Positions 52,806 to 53,155 of a stretch of 53,155 nucleotides of DNA are shown in pieces; the first letter of the stretch is position 1; each line of letters opens with the position of its first letter. This stretch comes from Spirogloea muscicola. Its lineage: Eukaryota > Streptophyta > Zygnematophyceae > Spirogloeales > Spirogloeaceae. The notes under the pieces are model-generated. The model worked only from the letters and a program-made list of their open reading frames with translations, ran no database searches and was not told the DNA's origin. The stretch covers positions 1-53,155 of the forward strand of contig WELB01000282.1 of assembly GCA_009602725.1 (NCBI GenBank), in the 5' to 3' direction. The position numbers were made by a program, and so were the translations under genes.

Positions 52806-53155
52806 GCCTCGAGGAGCACCTTCTGCCCGCGGCCCGGCTCCCCGAGCTGGAGGATATGCAGCTGTCCTTGGCCATGCTGACCAAGGCCATAGGGCAGCGG
52901 CCCCAGTACCTGACGCGGGCCACCCCGCCGTCCCCAGGGGCATTGGCAGCGTACGAGGCGTTCGACGCGGGCATGGGGGCGAGCTTGGCGGCCCTGGTCC
53001 GCCACCCGGGCTTCGTCCCGTCGTCAGCAGCTCTCCACCAGGCGGCGCTACCCATCAGCCACGGCGGCCTCGGCCTGCGCCCGCTCGTCCGCTCATGCCG
53101 GGCGGCATACCTCGGCAGCTGGGCACAGACTGCCGCCTCCGTGGCGCAGCGCTTC
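52806..53155 (+). pseudogene. Subfamily C internal fragment, runs off the window
   Basis: An open frame runs from LEEHLLPAARLPELEDMQLS through LAMLTKAIGQRPQYLTRATP and GGLGLRPLVRSCRAAYLGSW to the last base. It matches the region just after the reverse transcriptase of the minus-strand element at 21.7-22.5 kb. There is no frameshift within the visible part, so the copy may be less decayed than that one. Confidence 0.8.

Noticed and set aside
1-53155. tRNA, rRNA or other structural RNA genes
   Set aside because: None was recognised by eye on either strand. A covariance-model scan would be needed to exclude small ones.

Overview
The window is nuclear DNA from a plastid-bearing green eukaryote. 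Most of the genes have many short GT-AG introns. They include a plastid starch synthase III, a one-helix chlorophyll-binding-type protein, a plant-type telomere-binding protein, a mitochondrial phosphate carrier and a kinesin-4. GC-rich exons and short introns suggest a chlorophyte alga, perhaps trebouxiophyte; that placement is inference. TAA, TAG and TGA all end real genes here (kinesin, TMEM120, and starch synthase or telomere protein), so the code is standard.

Layout. 1-4.6 kb: stacked, 5'-truncated non-LTR retrotransposon debris. 4.8-5.9 kb (+): three exons of a type I phosphodiesterase with both ends missing. 6.26-12.40 kb (+): starch synthase III with three CBM53-type modules and a GT5 catalytic region. 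13.04-13.74 kb (-): 3' end of a one-helix (HLIP/LIL-like) protein. 13.74-24.93 kb: a retrotransposon cluster with two long but broken elements on the minus strand (14.7-17.7 and 20.8-24.9 kb) and an almost perfect palindrome at 18.63-19.44 kb. 25.7-27.1 kb: an AT-richer island holding a decayed LTR-type gag and a second inverted copy of part of it. 27.1-30.1 kb: more retrotransposon ends, including the best-preserved endonuclease domain. 30.32-33.23 kb (+): TMEM120-like membrane protein. 33.5-35.3 kb: repeats and a GC-rich stretch ending in an N plus 42 A. 35.98-39.36 kb (+): telomere repeat-binding protein (TRF-like). 40.7-42.99 kb (+): mitochondrial phosphate carrier, preceded by a 99-N gap. 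44.31-52.16 kb (-): KIF4-type kinesin in 23 exons. 52.6 kb to the end: another retrotransposon junction.

The host genes form no operon or shared pathway. The striking feature is the repeats. At least six subfamilies (called A-F here) of a non-LTR retrotransposon with a restriction-like endonuclease share three traits: a similar C-terminal tail ending in RGY plus stop, 3' UTRs that carry a short stem-loop, and a 3' terminal box (CAATGGGCGAGCACTTTCT-like) at which the next truncated copy begins. Roughly 35-40 copies of the stem-loop module occur on both strands. Exon boundaries were placed by eye from splice consensus, reading-phase agreement and family similarity recalled from knowledge; no database search was run.
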